A stretch of 64,000 bases of DNA from Desulfobacterales bacterium (GCA_016931455.1 JAFGES010000054.1:153659-217658), one strand, 5' to 3'; numbered from the stretch's first letter, positions 9,964 to 18,544 are shown. Translations and numbers: made by a program. Notes: generated by a model from the letters alone, not told the origin.

Positions 9964-11067
9964 ATGAAAGTTAACGGAAAGGATATGCGACCCATTTGGT
10001 TGGATGCCGATTTGAAGGTGGTTAAAATCATTGATCAAAGGTGTCTTCCGCATGAATTCAAGGTGGTGGACTTAAAAACAGTTCAAGACGTCATTGGGGC
10101 GATAAAAGAGATGACTGTCAGGGGCGCGCCGCTGATCGGGGTAACCGGCGCATATGGTGTCTATCTGGCAACTTTGAATTCTTTTGAAAAAACAAACGAA
10201 GATCAATATCTGATAAAATCATGCAGCCGATTGAAATCCGCCAGGCCCACTGCCGTGAATCTGTCTTGGGCAGTGGATCGAGTAATTAAAGCGGTAAGAT
10301 CGGTAAAAAGTGTTTCCGAAAAAATTGAAACAGCCCGCAAAGAAGCGCAAAAAATCGAAGCCGAGGAAGTGCAAAACTGCGAAAAGATCGGTAAATACGG
10401 CGTAGAGCTGATTGCACGAATAAGTCGGTGCAAAAAAGGAAAAACAGTTAATATTCTTACGCATTGCAATGCAGGATGGCTTGCGTGTGTGGAATATGGA
10501 ACGGCAACAGCCCCGATTTATGCGGCATTTGAAAAAGGCATCGATGTCCATGTTTGGGTGGATGAGACACGGCCGTTGAACCAGGGTGCAAGACTAACGG
10601 CTTGGGAACTGAACAATCATGGTGTCAAACATACGGTTATTACCGATAATGCGGGAGGTCACCTGATGCAGCATAATATGGTGGATTTGGTAATCGTCGG
10701 TTCCGATCGCGCCACCTGCACCGGTGATGCGGCAAATAAAATCGGAACCTATCTTAAAGCACTTGCCGCCAAAGACAACGGTGTTCCCTTTTATGTAGCG
10801 CTTCCATCCAGTACCTTTGATTGGCATCTTAAAAACGGTCTAAGGGATATTCCGATCGAAGAGCGTGATCCGGACGAAGTTCGATATGTGCAAGGCTGGA
10901 ACGAGGGAGTGATCAAAAGTGTTTTAATTCCACCTGCAACTAGCCCGGCTGCAAATTTCGCATTTGATGTGACGCCCGCAAGACTTATTACGGGTTTTAT
11001 CACCGAAAGGGGGATTTGCAGGGCAACGGCGGATGATATCATTAAATTGTTTCCTGAGAAAGTTTAG
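9964..11067 (+). CDS. mtnA: S-methyl-5-thioribose-1-phosphate isomerase
   Basis: A 367-residue isomerase of the eIF-2B alpha/beta/delta superfamily that converts methylthioribose-1-phosphate to methylthioribulose-1-phosphate. The N-terminal MTVRGAPLIGVTGAYG segment, the catalytic cysteine in LTHCNAGWLA and the catalytic aspartate in CTGDAANKIGTY are all present. The C terminus (SPAANFAFDVTPARLITGFITE) matches MtnA. AAAGGA lies upstream of the ATG at 9964. It completes a cluster with MTA/SAH deaminase and adenine deaminase, but the phosphorylase that would make its substrate is not in the window. A ribose-1,5-bisphosphate isomerase is the main alternative and is less likely given the neighbours. 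Confidence 0.93.
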   Translation: MKVNGKDMRPIWLDADLKVVKIIDQRCLPHEFKVVDLKTVQDVIGAIKEMTVRGAPLIGVTGAYGVYLATLNSFEKTNEDQYLIKSCSRLKSARPTAVNLSWAVDRVIKAVRSVKSVSEKIETARKEAQKIEAEEVQNCEKIGKYGVELIARISRCKKGKTVNILTHCNAGWLACVEYGTATAPIYAAFEKGIDVHVWVDETRPLNQGARLTAWELNNHGVKHTVITDNAGGHLMQHNMVDLVIVGSDRATCTGDAANKIGTYLKALAAKDNGVPFYVALPSSTFDWHLKNGLRDIPIEERDPDEVRYVQGWNEGVIKSVLIPPATSPAANFAFDVTPARLITGFITERGICRATADDIIKLFPEKV

Positions 11068-11170
11068 CTGTATCTGGGTTTGGCGAATCTCTATCGGTCG
11101 AGTGTTGGATTCTGCTTTATATTTTAATAATTTTGATGGGTTGTGAGCTTCCTTTATACAATTTATATGC

Positions 11171-11199
11171 TTGACAGGTTAAACTGAGGCAATTATAGT
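11171..11199 (+). promoter_or_regulatory. Sigma-70-type promoter
   Basis: TTGACA at 11171-11176 and TATAGT at 11194-11199 are separated by exactly 17 bases, a near-consensus housekeeping promoter. It lies about 170 bases before the substrate-binding protein gene and would drive the signalling and redox operon that runs to 17858. The long leader between them shows no fold I can name. Confidence 0.65.
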
Positions 11200-11366
11200 A
11201 TTAAAGTAGATTAAAAAAAATTCCGTTATTCTTATCCCCCAAAAAGATAAACGGCAGGCGACTTCCGGCATGTGAAAGAATATTTATAGCTGTAAATTAA
11301 AAATATCCGATTCCGTCCAACCGAATGAACAATATGCCGGCTGCCTGAATGTTTAAGGAGAAGTCC

Positions 11367-12638
11367 GTGCAAAGACCCCTCCAACTGCTTCTTACCATTC
11401 TTTTTTTTGTCTGTGCGCTTGAAGCATGCAGCCTACCTGATCAAGAGGGAAATCCTCTGAAAAAAACACCCGGTGTAACAGACACCGAGGTATTTTTCGG
11501 CTCTTCGCTGGCGTTTAGCGGCCACGCGAGCTATCTAGGCATTCAAACCCTGCGCGGGACGATGTCCTATATTAAACATATTAACGAAACCGGCGGGGTT
11601 CATGGCCGTACCATCAAAATCATTTTTTATGACGATAGTTATGATCCTCCCAAATGTTTAGCCAATACTCAAAAATTGATTATTGAAGATAAGGTTTTTT
11701 CTCTCTGCTGTTATGTGGGCACGCCGACAACCGTTAAAATTTTGCCGCTGGTGGAAGAAGCCAAAATTCCGTTTCTGGGTATGTTTACCGGGGCAAATGC
11801 CCTTCGAGAGCCTTTTAACCGGTATCTGATCAATATACGGGCATCTTACTATCAGGAAACAGGCGCGGCTGTAATGCACCTGGTAGAGGACTTGAATATT
11901 GAAAAGATTGCTATTTTATATCAGTATGATGCGTATGGCTTCGATGGACTCAGTGGTACCGAGCTGGGCCTTAAAAGATATAATTTGGTACCGGTTGCCG
12001 GCGGTTCCTATATTCGAGGAACCTTGGATGTTGAAGAAGGCTTGAACAAAATTATCAATTCCGGTGCTGAAGCCGTGGTTTTAATCGGAACTTATGAACC
12101 TTGTGCAAGATTTATTAAACTCGCCGGTGAAAGGGGATTTACGCCCGTGTTTTATACCCCGTCTTTTGCAGGCGCTGAGGAACTGGCCCGCCGGCTGGAT
12201 TCCTTCAATAACATTATTTTAATTATGTCCCAGGTCGTACCCCCGCCGGAAGGACCTGAATCCGAAGCTCTTCTGGGGGGTGCAGTGGAATATATCCAAT
12301 TACTGAAACAATATTATCCTGAAGATACACCTAATTTTGTTGGGCTGGAGAGCTATGTCAACGCTAAGGTTTTGGTCGAGGGTTTGAAATCGGCCGGCAG
12401 GGATCTCACGCGTGAAAATTTTATCGATGCAATTGAATCGATAAGAGATTTCTCATTAGGGCCCGACATTACAATCTCCTTTAGCCCTACCGATCATCAG
12501 GGAATGGATCGAGTGTATTTTACCCAATTGAAAAATGGTCGCTTTACTCTAATTGATGATTGGACAGCGATCAAAAAGGCTTTTATCGATCGAAACGAAG
12601 GGCGAAAAAAAACTACACAAAGTGATAGATCTCTGTGA
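11367..12638 (+). CDS. LivJ-like periplasmic substrate-binding lipoprotein
   Basis: A 423-residue type I periplasmic binding protein of the branched-chain amino acid/amide family (Peripla_BP_6). It starts with a lipoprotein signal: a hydrophobic stretch then the lipobox LEAC. The fold features VFFGSSLAFSGHASYLG and GGVHGRTIKIIFYDDSYDP are clear. GTG 11367 is the preferred start because AAGGAG lies 6 bases upstream; an ATG at 11349 overlaps that site. No permease or ATPase gene follows. Instead it overlaps a histidine kinase gene by 4 bases. This suggests that it is a sensory binding protein presenting a ligand to the kinase rather than part of a transporter. The ligand is unknown. Confidence 0.85.
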   Translation: MQRPLQLLLTILFFVCALEACSLPDQEGNPLKKTPGVTDTEVFFGSSLAFSGHASYLGIQTLRGTMSYIKHINETGGVHGRTIKIIFYDDSYDPPKCLANTQKLIIEDKVFSLCCYVGTPTTVKILPLVEEAKIPFLGMFTGANALREPFNRYLINIRASYYQETGAAVMHLVEDLNIEKIAILYQYDAYGFDGLSGTELGLKRYNLVPVAGGSYIRGTLDVEEGLNKIINSGAEAVVLIGTYEPCARFIKLAGERGFTPVFYTPSFAGAEELARRLDSFNNIILIMSQVVPPPEGPESEALLGGAVEYIQLLKQYYPEDTPNFVGLESYVNAKVLVEGLKSAGRDLTRENFIDAIESIRDFSLGPDITISFSPTDHQGMDRVYFTQLKNGRFTLIDDWTAIKKAFIDRNEGRKKTTQSDRSL

Positions 12639-14590
12639 AACGACTCGCGGATATCAGCCTGAAAAATAAAATTTTTCTTTCCATAATGGCGGTGATTCTT
12701 GTCATTAGTCTATTTATCGCTTTTGTAACCCGATGGATGCTTATCAGCACATTTAGTACCGAATTGGAACTCAGAGGCACTGCTTTGGCGCGCAGTATTG
12801 CCGGCAGTGTCAGCGGATATATACTGGATAAAGACTATCCAAAATTGCTGAGCTTCATCTTTGATGAAGCTCAGCTTAAAGAGCGCAAGCATTTGGTGGC
12901 CTATATTTTTGTCGTTGACCCCGCGGATAAGGTTCTCAGTCATACCTTTACACGTCCTTTTCCGGATGCGCTTGAGCGTTCAAATCCCATTTTGCCGGGC
13001 AAAAATAAAAGTATACGGCTGATCACGCTTGACGATCAAACGGTTTACGATATCGCCATTGCCATTAATGAAGGGATTTATAGAATCGGCACGGTGCATG
13101 TCGGGCTGAACAAGAATCATATTGATTCTCTGATAAAGAAGCTTCGCATTACCTTTGCGGGTTTTCTTTCATTGATTCTGGTGCTTATCTTTTTTGTAAG
13201 CCATAGGCTTGCTAAGTACATCACGATGCCAATGTCCCGGCTGGTAAGAATCATCAATGAATTGGGGCAAGGTAATTTCGACATGGATTTGGATTCTATC
13301 CATCTTAAAAATAGCGATAAGTCCCTGAATTTGACAGGTAAGGAAAAACCGGAGCATCCGATGCCGGCTTTTGACGAATTGAGCAGCCTGGGAGAAGCGC
13401 CGGTACTTAAGCGGCGTGGTGACGAGGTTATTCAACTGGCCGATTCTTTTAACTATTTGTTTTGGAAAATAAAACCGTTTCCAACACAATTGCGTGAAAT
13501 GGAAGAAAAATACCGCTCGCTGTTTGACAGCGGTCCTGAGCCGATTTTTGTGGTCGATCGTGGTTCCTATGAAATTTTGGATGCCAACCCTAAAGCAATG
13601 AATCTTTACGGCTACTCAAGAGAAGAACTCATCGGTATGTCATTTCTAAGGCTCGGGGCCGGAGATAATCTAACCAAGGAATGTATGGCCTATTTTTCCG
13701 ACGAAAACAAGTCGATGGAGTGTGTGTTTTATCCCAAAATGCTTCATTATAAGAAGGAAGGTCAGCCGGTATATGTGAATGTTCACGCTTGTCCGATTGC
13801 ATACAAGGGGCAGCCCTCTATTATTGTAGAAGTTATGGATGTTACCAATATCGTTGAAAAGGATGCTCAACTCATTCAGGCCGGCAAAATGAAATCCCTT
13901 GGGGAGATGTCTGCCGGTATCGCACATGAACTTAATCAACCACTTAATACGATCAAGCTCGGTAGTGAATTTCTATCCATGATGATCGAAGAAAATCGAA
14001 GCTTGCCTAAGGAACAGATCGCCCAGGTCGTCAAAGAAATCAGTACTCAAGTCGATCGAGCGGCCGGTATTATCGATACGTTGCGGTCCTTTGGCCGAAA
14101 ATCGGGGCTTATTAAAGAAAAGGTAGACATCAATAAGCCGATACGCGGTGTGTTTACCACCGTGGGGGGTCAGTTTGAACTTGAAAACATCAAAATAAAT
14201 TTGGAACTTTCGGAAGGCATATCTTCTATCCTGGCCCATGAGAATCAACTTTTGCAAGTTTTTCTCAACCTGGCTACAAATGCCCGGGATGCCATTTTGG
14301 AAAAGAACAAGGCTCAAGGTACTACGGCGGGAGGTGTGATTACCATTCGTTCCTATCAGGAAGATCAACGGGTTTTGGTGGAGGTGCAGGACAATGGTAC
14401 CGGCATACCGGAGGACGTTCGCGAAAAGATTTTCCACCCTTTTTTTACGACTAAGGAGGCCGGTGCGGGTATGGGACTGGGTCTAGCCATTGCATATGGT
14501 ATCGTAAAAGACTTTGGAGGCGATATTCAGATAAAAAGTAAGGAGGGGGCAGGAACGACATTTAAATTGATATTTCCTGTGGCTTCTTAA
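12635..14590 (+). CDS. Membrane sensor histidine kinase with PAS domain
   Basis: A 651-residue kinase beginning with GTG inside the stop of the binding-protein gene. A membrane helix at about 12-34 and another at about 172-192 enclose a periplasmic sensor region. A HAMP-like linker (AKYITMPMSRLVRIINELGQG) follows, then a PAS domain from about 288 to 400. The HisKA motif SAGIAHELNQPLN has its phosphorylated histidine at residue 431. The ATPase domain has QVFLNLATNARDAI (N box), VEVQDNGTGIP (G1) and GMGLGLAIAYGIV (G2). It should autophosphorylate in response to the lipoprotein or to an internal PAS signal and pass the phosphate to the REC-STAS protein encoded next. Confidence 0.93.
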   Translation: MKRLADISLKNKIFLSIMAVILVISLFIAFVTRWMLISTFSTELELRGTALARSIAGSVSGYILDKDYPKLLSFIFDEAQLKERKHLVAYIFVVDPADKVLSHTFTRPFPDALERSNPILPGKNKSIRLITLDDQTVYDIAIAINEGIYRIGTVHVGLNKNHIDSLIKKLRITFAGFLSLILVLIFFVSHRLAKYITMPMSRLVRIINELGQGNFDMDLDSIHLKNSDKSLNLTGKEKPEHPMPAFDELSSLGEAPVLKRRGDEVIQLADSFNYLFWKIKPFPTQLREMEEKYRSLFDSGPEPIFVVDRGSYEILDANPKAMNLYGYSREELIGMSFLRLGAGDNLTKECMAYFSDENKSMECVFYPKMLHYKKEGQPVYVNVHACPIAYKGQPSIIVEVMDVTNIVEKDAQLIQAGKMKSLGEMSAGIAHELNQPLNTIKLGSEFLSMMIEENRSLPKEQIAQVVKEISTQVDRAAGIIDTLRSFGRKSGLIKEKVDINKPIRGVFTTVGGQFELENIKINLELSEGISSILAHENQLLQVFLNLATNARDAILEKNKAQGTTAGGVITIRSYQEDQRVLVEVQDNGTGIPEDVREKIFHPFFTTKEAGAGMGLGLAIAYGIVKDFGGDIQIKSKEGAGTTFKLIFPVAS

Positions 14591-14608
14591 AATAGTGAGG
14601 AAAAGCGG

Positions 14609-15307
14609 ATGAATAAAATACTTGTTATTGACGATGAGAAACCGACTTTAACGATGTTTCGGTTTTTATTAAGTGCCTATGGCTATTCGGTATTTACAGC
14701 TGAAAATGGAGAAGAAGGGTTGAAAATACTTGAACGTGAGAAGTGCCCCCTGGTTCTGACCGATATCAAAATGCCGGGCATGGATGGAATAGAGGTTTTA
14801 AAGCGCATCAAGGAAATGGACCCTCGCATCGAAGTTATTGTCGTTACCGGTCATGGGGACATGGATCTGGCCATCAATGCGTTGAATCTAGACGCTACCG
14901 ATTTTATAAATAAACCTGTCCAACGTGAGGCTCTTGAGCAGGCTTTGAAAAGAGCTGAAAAAAGAATACAGCTTGCTGAAAACCAAGAAAAACAAGTCTG
15001 GGTTCGGTCGAAAGACAATTATGCGGTTATTGAAATTCGTGGTAGGATTTCTTCTCACTCCGAATCTTACTTGCAAAAAGCTTATAAAGATGCACTGGCC
15101 ATGGAAAAAGAGAAGATTTTTTTGAGATTTGATGAAAATGCTTCCATCAATGGGGCCGGTATTGCCGTTTTGACCCAAATCCTTCTGGAAGGCCGGGAAC
15201 AAGGGCGAAAAATATTCATCGCCGGGCTTTCGAAAAATTTCAGGAAAGTCTTTGAAATTGTTGGAATTTCCAAGCTTGTAGAAGTTTTGGATACAATTGA
15301 TGAGTAA
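14609..15307 (+). CDS. Response regulator with STAS output domain (REC-STAS)
   Basis: A 232-residue protein. Residues 1-120 form a receiver domain with the acidic pair D8/D9, the phosphoryl-accepting D52 (VLTDIKMPGMDG), the conserved Thr in VVTGHGD and the Lys in FINKPVQ. Residues 130-232 form a STAS (anti-sigma-antagonist-like) domain, recognisable by VIEIRGRIS, FLRFDENASINGAGIAVL and a C-terminal helix. There is no DNA-binding domain, so output must be by protein contact, as in partner-switching systems. In the STAS segment that usually holds the phosphorylatable Ser, the sequence reads NASINGAGI. It is the cognate partner of the upstream kinase. No anti-sigma kinase is encoded nearby. Confidence 0.9.
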   Translation: MNKILVIDDEKPTLTMFRFLLSAYGYSVFTAENGEEGLKILEREKCPLVLTDIKMPGMDGIEVLKRIKEMDPRIEVIVVTGHGDMDLAINALNLDATDFINKPVQREALEQALKRAEKRIQLAENQEKQVWVRSKDNYAVIEIRGRISSHSESYLQKAYKDALAMEKEKIFLRFDENASINGAGIAVLTQILLEGREQGRKIFIAGLSKNFRKVFEIVGISKLVEVLDTIDE

Positions 15308-15316
15308 GTGAGAACC

Positions 15317-15880
15317 ATGAATAAAAAAATGATTTGGAACGTAATTATTATTTTATCGATCGGTTTTTTAGCAATGAATTGCTATTGCGAAAAAGTATTT
15401 TCAGCGGATTTACCCCAAAAGGGAACCGTGCTGCCCTCGATTCAATTTATAGCCCCTCCCTTGAAAGAGCATTTGAAATATCTTGGCGTGAAAGATGAAA
15501 AGTTTGAGCTGAAGGATATCCACTATAAAGTATTGCTGATAGAGGTTATCGGTGTTTATTGCCCGTATTGCGTGGAGCAGGTGCCGTTGTTTACAAAACT
15601 TTTCAATCGTCTCCAAAAAAATAAATTGGATCATAAAGTCAAAATGCTTGGAGTTACCGCTGGCGGGGCGCCTATGGAAGTTAAATTTTTGCAGGAAAAC
15701 GGTGGCTACAAATTTCCATTGGTCCCGGATGAATCGTTTGCTATTCATAAACTCCTGGGTGAACCGCGCACGCCGTTTACCATGCTCGTAAACAAAAGAG
15801 GCGAGGTCCTCTATACGCATCTTGGAATCGTCAAAGATATAAATTCTCTCTATAAATTAATACAGACATTGTCAGAATAA
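15317..15880 (+). CDS. TlpA/thioredoxin-fold envelope protein
   Basis: A 187-residue exported thiol-redox protein. An N-terminal hydrophobic helix (MIWNVIIILSIGFLAMNCYC) looks like a signal or lipoprotein signal. The thioredoxin fold follows, with the redox motif CPYC in EVIGVYCPYCVEQVPLF and the cis-proline region EPRTPFTMLVNKRGEVL. It resembles the TlpA/ResA and AhpC-TSA-like group that reduces or oxidises periplasmic thiols. The ATG at 15317 is preferred over an in-frame GTG at 15308 that lies just after the preceding stop. Being between a two-component system and a rhodanese-MauE pair, it probably acts in an envelope thiol pathway; the client is unknown. Confidence 0.82.
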   Translation: MNKKMIWNVIIILSIGFLAMNCYCEKVFSADLPQKGTVLPSIQFIAPPLKEHLKYLGVKDEKFELKDIHYKVLLIEVIGVYCPYCVEQVPLFTKLFNRLQKNKLDHKVKMLGVTAGGAPMEVKFLQENGGYKFPLVPDESFAIHKLLGEPRTPFTMLVNKRGEVLYTHLGIVKDINSLYKLIQTLSE

Positions 15881-15895
15881 AATGGAGACGGGGAT

Positions 15896-17047
15896 TTGAC
15901 GGATCAGTTGAATAACAACCCACAGGCCTTAAAGACCCGGGATGAACTGGATAAGCGGATTTTTCATCTTCAGGCGATTTATGATTTAACAGCGGAACTT
16001 AGCCCTCTCACCGATACGCAGAAGCTGCTGGATACATTTCTGCTGATGATTTTAGGCACCTTCAGCGTCGGACAAGGATTTGTCCTGGTCTATGACCGCA
16101 GGGAAAAGATTGTCGCCCTATCTGATCGTGGTCTAGAGCATAAAGCTACATTAAGCCCGGAATTTACAGAAAAACTGCTATACCAATGTCTTGATGTCTC
16201 AGCAGAGAAAACCTTGGCGCCTATGAGTGTCACAAATCTTACCGCACCGGATCTTTTCAAGACGGCCGGCTTGAGTCCTGCAACGGAATATGGCCTTATG
16301 TTTGTCGTTGATTCGCAACTCATGGGAATTATCGGACTGGGTCCGAGAATTTCAGATACTGATTTTTCCAAAGTCGAAAAAACGCTTTTGGTCAATTATG
16401 TGTCCAATTTTATGGTTTTTTTAAAAAACGCTAGATCTTTTGAAATGATTCAGGCCCTGAACAAAGACCTTGAGCAGCAAAATGAACAACTCAGAAAAAC
16501 GATTGCAGAATTGACCGAGGCGAGGCATAAAATTACCACTTTAGAAAAGGCCAAGGCTCAAATCAAGATGATCGTTCAAGCAGAGCTGGAACGAGCCGGA
16601 CGTGTGAGAATCTTGGATTTTGTTTTGATCCTTGCCGTGGCGATGCTTGTGGGTTTGGTTTTCAATTTTTTCAGTCCCAATGGTATTCCGTTGGTTTCTG
16701 AATCGATATTTCGACCATCGCCGGCTTTGATCGATGTCGCAGAAGCAAAAAAAATTATAGATACCGGTACAGGCGTTTTGGTGGATGCCCGACCTAACGA
16801 GTTTTATAGGCAAGAGCATATCAAGGGTGCTATTAATTTGCCGCCGGCACTTTTTGATTTCATATATATGATGAAGTTAAGTAAACTGGACCCAAAAAAG
16901 AAAATTATCGTTTACGGGCGAAATATCAGCAAACGCTACGATGAAGAGGTGGCCTACCGTCTCACACAGCGTGACCACGAAGACATCAAAGTGCTTGCCG
17001 GTGGTCTTTCAGCCTGGAGTAAAGAGGGGTACCCGCTGGAACCATGA
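15896..17047 (+). CDS. GAF domain - TM - rhodanese-like protein without active-site Cys
   Basis: A 383-residue fusion with TTG start. It has a GAF-like sensor domain at about 30-180, a coiled coil at about 185-230 (rich in Glu, Gln, Leu), one membrane helix at about 238-258 (VLILAVAMLVGLVFNFF) and a C-terminal rhodanese domain at about 272-383. The rhodanese core is clear (GVLVDARPNEFYRQEHIKGAINLPP and LAGGLSAWSKEGYP). However, the catalytic cysteine that should sit in the loop after IIVY is replaced: the sequence there is VYGRNISKRYD. The topology predicts cytoplasmic GAF and periplasmic rhodanese. It overlaps the MauE gene by 4 bases. A signalling or scaffold role for the rhodanese is more likely than sulfur transfer. 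Confidence 0.82.
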   Translation: MTDQLNNNPQALKTRDELDKRIFHLQAIYDLTAELSPLTDTQKLLDTFLLMILGTFSVGQGFVLVYDRREKIVALSDRGLEHKATLSPEFTEKLLYQCLDVSAEKTLAPMSVTNLTAPDLFKTAGLSPATEYGLMFVVDSQLMGIIGLGPRISDTDFSKVEKTLLVNYVSNFMVFLKNARSFEMIQALNKDLEQQNEQLRKTIAELTEARHKITTLEKAKAQIKMIVQAELERAGRVRILDFVLILAVAMLVGLVFNFFSPNGIPLVSESIFRPSPALIDVAEAKKIIDTGTGVLVDARPNEFYRQEHIKGAINLPPALFDFIYMMKLSKLDPKKKIIVYGRNISKRYDEEVAYRLTQRDHEDIKVLAGGLSAWSKEGYPLEP

Positions 17048-17523
17048 AATTTTGGGAATTCGCTAAAAAGATTCCAACGAGCAAGTATCTTGCATTAATC
17101 TTAAGAATTTATATTGGCTGGATCTTTATTTACGCCAGTATGTACAAGATTAATTATGCCGGGGAGTTCGCCGAAAGCATTGCTAGTTATCAACTTGTTC
17201 CTTTTTGGGCGGTCAACATTATGGCTGTTTTTCTGCCTTGGACGGAACTTATTTGCGGGCTTCTGCTGATAGCCGGGATTCGATCAAAAGCGGCCGCTCT
17301 TCTCATTGCAAGTATGTTGGTTGTATTTATTATTGCCATTGGAATCAATCTTATTCGTGGTACTCCAATCGGTTGCGGCTGTTTCAGCAGCGTAGAGGAA
17401 CCGTTGAACTGGGTTACCTTGTTCCGTGATATCATCTGGTTGGCTATGACGATTCATGTTTACATTTATGATACGGCTTTTCATTTAGAAAAAAAATTTT
17501 TTATGAAGATCAGGGATCTTTAG
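17044..17523 (+). CDS. MauE/DoxX-family redox-associated membrane protein
   Basis: A 159-residue protein with four predicted membrane helices, matching the DoxX/MauE family: RIYIGWIFIYASMYKI in helix 1 and the conserved PWTELICGLLLIAGI in helix 2. A GCGCF motif lies between helices 3 and 4; a cysteine pair at this place is characteristic of the MauE-like group and suggests thiol electron transfer across the membrane. MauE works with the thioredoxin-like MauD in methylamine dehydrogenase maturation, and here a TlpA-like protein is encoded two genes upstream. It starts within the end of the rhodanese-fusion gene, so the three probably function together. Confidence 0.85.
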   Translation: MKFWEFAKKIPTSKYLALILRIYIGWIFIYASMYKINYAGEFAESIASYQLVPFWAVNIMAVFLPWTELICGLLLIAGIRSKAAALLIASMLVVFIIAIGINLIRGTPIGCGCFSSVEEPLNWVTLFRDIIWLAMTIHVYIYDTAFHLEKKFFMKIRDL

Positions 17524-17525
17524 TT

Positions 17526-17858
17526 ATGAAATATTTCCGTATTTTTTTATTGAGTTCGATTATTACCTTTCTCATTATTGTTTCCTGTCAACCCGGCCGA
17601 AATATTGCCGGAAAATACCAGGAAGAAAACCCTTTAGATCAAGATGTACTTGTGGTGCTTTCACTCACATCCGATGGTAAGGGGTCATGGAGTGTAGATG
17701 ATGAAACCGTCTCCTTTAAATGGAAAGTCCATGATGACGAAATTTGGCTGCATACCCCTTCCGGTGGAGTGATTGTAGGTAAACTTTTGCAAACCGATTC
17801 CATTATTGTTACCTTACCGGGAATAAAAAAAATTTTTCTTAAGAAGATTCGACAATAA
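17526..17858 (+). CDS. Small lipoprotein of unknown function
   Basis: A 110-residue protein beginning 2 bases after the MauE gene. It has a lipoprotein signal (hydrophobic helix ending in LIIVSC, with Cys about residue 21). The rest is predicted all-beta, with short strands such as GKYQEEN, GKGSWSVDDETVSFKWKVHD and TPSGGVIVGKL, like small lipocalin-like or META-type envelope domains. I do not recognise a specific family. It closes the operon that begins with the binding-protein gene at 11367 and is presumably part of the same envelope redox or sensing function. Confidence 0.7.
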   Translation: MKYFRIFLLSSIITFLIIVSCQPGRNIAGKYQEENPLDQDVLVVLSLTSDGKGSWSVDDETVSFKWKVHDDEIWLHTPSGGVIVGKLLQTDSIIVTLPGIKKIFLKKIRQ

Positions 17859-17998
17859 AATCCATTGAAAATAATGGTCCCCCGCAATTTATAGAATAAA
17901 CTAATTGCTTAATTTTGAATTTCTTGCCTACCTATAATAAACAATAAATAGTTAAGAAAAAATCCGGGTTTCCGATATTTTATTAAGCAGTCAATAAG

Positions 17999-18083
17999 GA
18001 TGAACTCGTAAGAAGTCAAAATTGAAACGGCACAGCAAAAAGTTCAGATTCAAGGCGTCGCGAATTTCTTGAGATGAGGTGAT
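17999..18083 (+). repeat. Dispersed intergenic repeat, copy A
   Basis: This 85-base element begins GATGAACTCGTAAGAAGTC and ends with TTCTTGAGATGAGGTGAT. Related sequences are found at 44970-45057 (full, diverged), 45261-45300 (3' part) and 22340-22379 (5' part with an inverted second half). All copies are intergenic. The right end of this copy carries the GAGGTGAT that serves as ribosome site for the following TTG-start gene. It may be a non-autonomous (MITE-like) element or a structured extragenic repeat; no target duplication could be confirmed. Confidence 0.65.
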
Positions 18084-18086
18084 ATT

Positions 18087-18533
18087 TTGCATTTGGAATG
18101 GCTGACAAAAGATCCGGTTTTGATCTGGTTTTTGGTTGGACTGGTGTTGATGATTTCGGAATTTATCATTCCTGGGTTAATCATCATATTTTTCGGTATC
18201 GGTGCCTGGATGGTTGCAGTGGTCTTGTTGGCAATTAATTTAAAATTCTTCCTTCAGATTTTCATTTTTCTGGCGGGATCGGTTGCATCTCTATTGTTGC
18301 TGAGAAAGAAATTTACGGTATCGAAAGACAAGGTGGTGAATGTTACGGATGATTTTATCGGCAAAACCGCTCGGGTACAACAAGGATTTTCAAAAGGTGA
18401 ATTCGGGCGCGTTTTTTTCAAAGGGACATCCTGGAAGGCGGAAACAACATCGGATAAGCCCATTGAAGAAGGAACATACGTTAGAATTACCGGGTACGAC
18501 AGTATCGTACTTAAAGTTGAACGATTAGAATAG
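18087..18533 (+). CDS. nfeD: NfeD-like membrane protein
   Basis: A 148-residue protein of the short NfeD type. Three hydrophobic segments fill residues 8-75 (LIWFLVGLVLMISEFIIPG, LIIIFFGIGAWMVAVVLLA and a third). A C-terminal OB-fold follows (DDFIGKTARVQQGFSKGEFGRVFFKGTSWKA). The family partners with SPFH/stomatin proteins in membrane microdomains, and such a gene follows 11 bases downstream. The TTG start at 18087 is chosen because the N-terminal helix is needed for the family and GAGGTGAT lies just upstream. That ribosome site belongs to a dispersed repeat. Confidence 0.87.
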   Translation: MHLEWLTKDPVLIWFLVGLVLMISEFIIPGLIIIFFGIGAWMVAVVLLAINLKFFLQIFIFLAGSVASLLLLRKKFTVSKDKVVNVTDDFIGKTARVQQGFSKGEFGRVFFKGTSWKAETTSDKPIEEGTYVRITGYDSIVLKVERLE

Positions 18534-18544
18534 GGGAAAAATAC

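Noticed and set aside
11349..11366. ATG start for the binding lipoprotein
   Set aside because: The AAGGAG ribosome site lies inside this extension, and GTG 11367 is correctly spaced from it.
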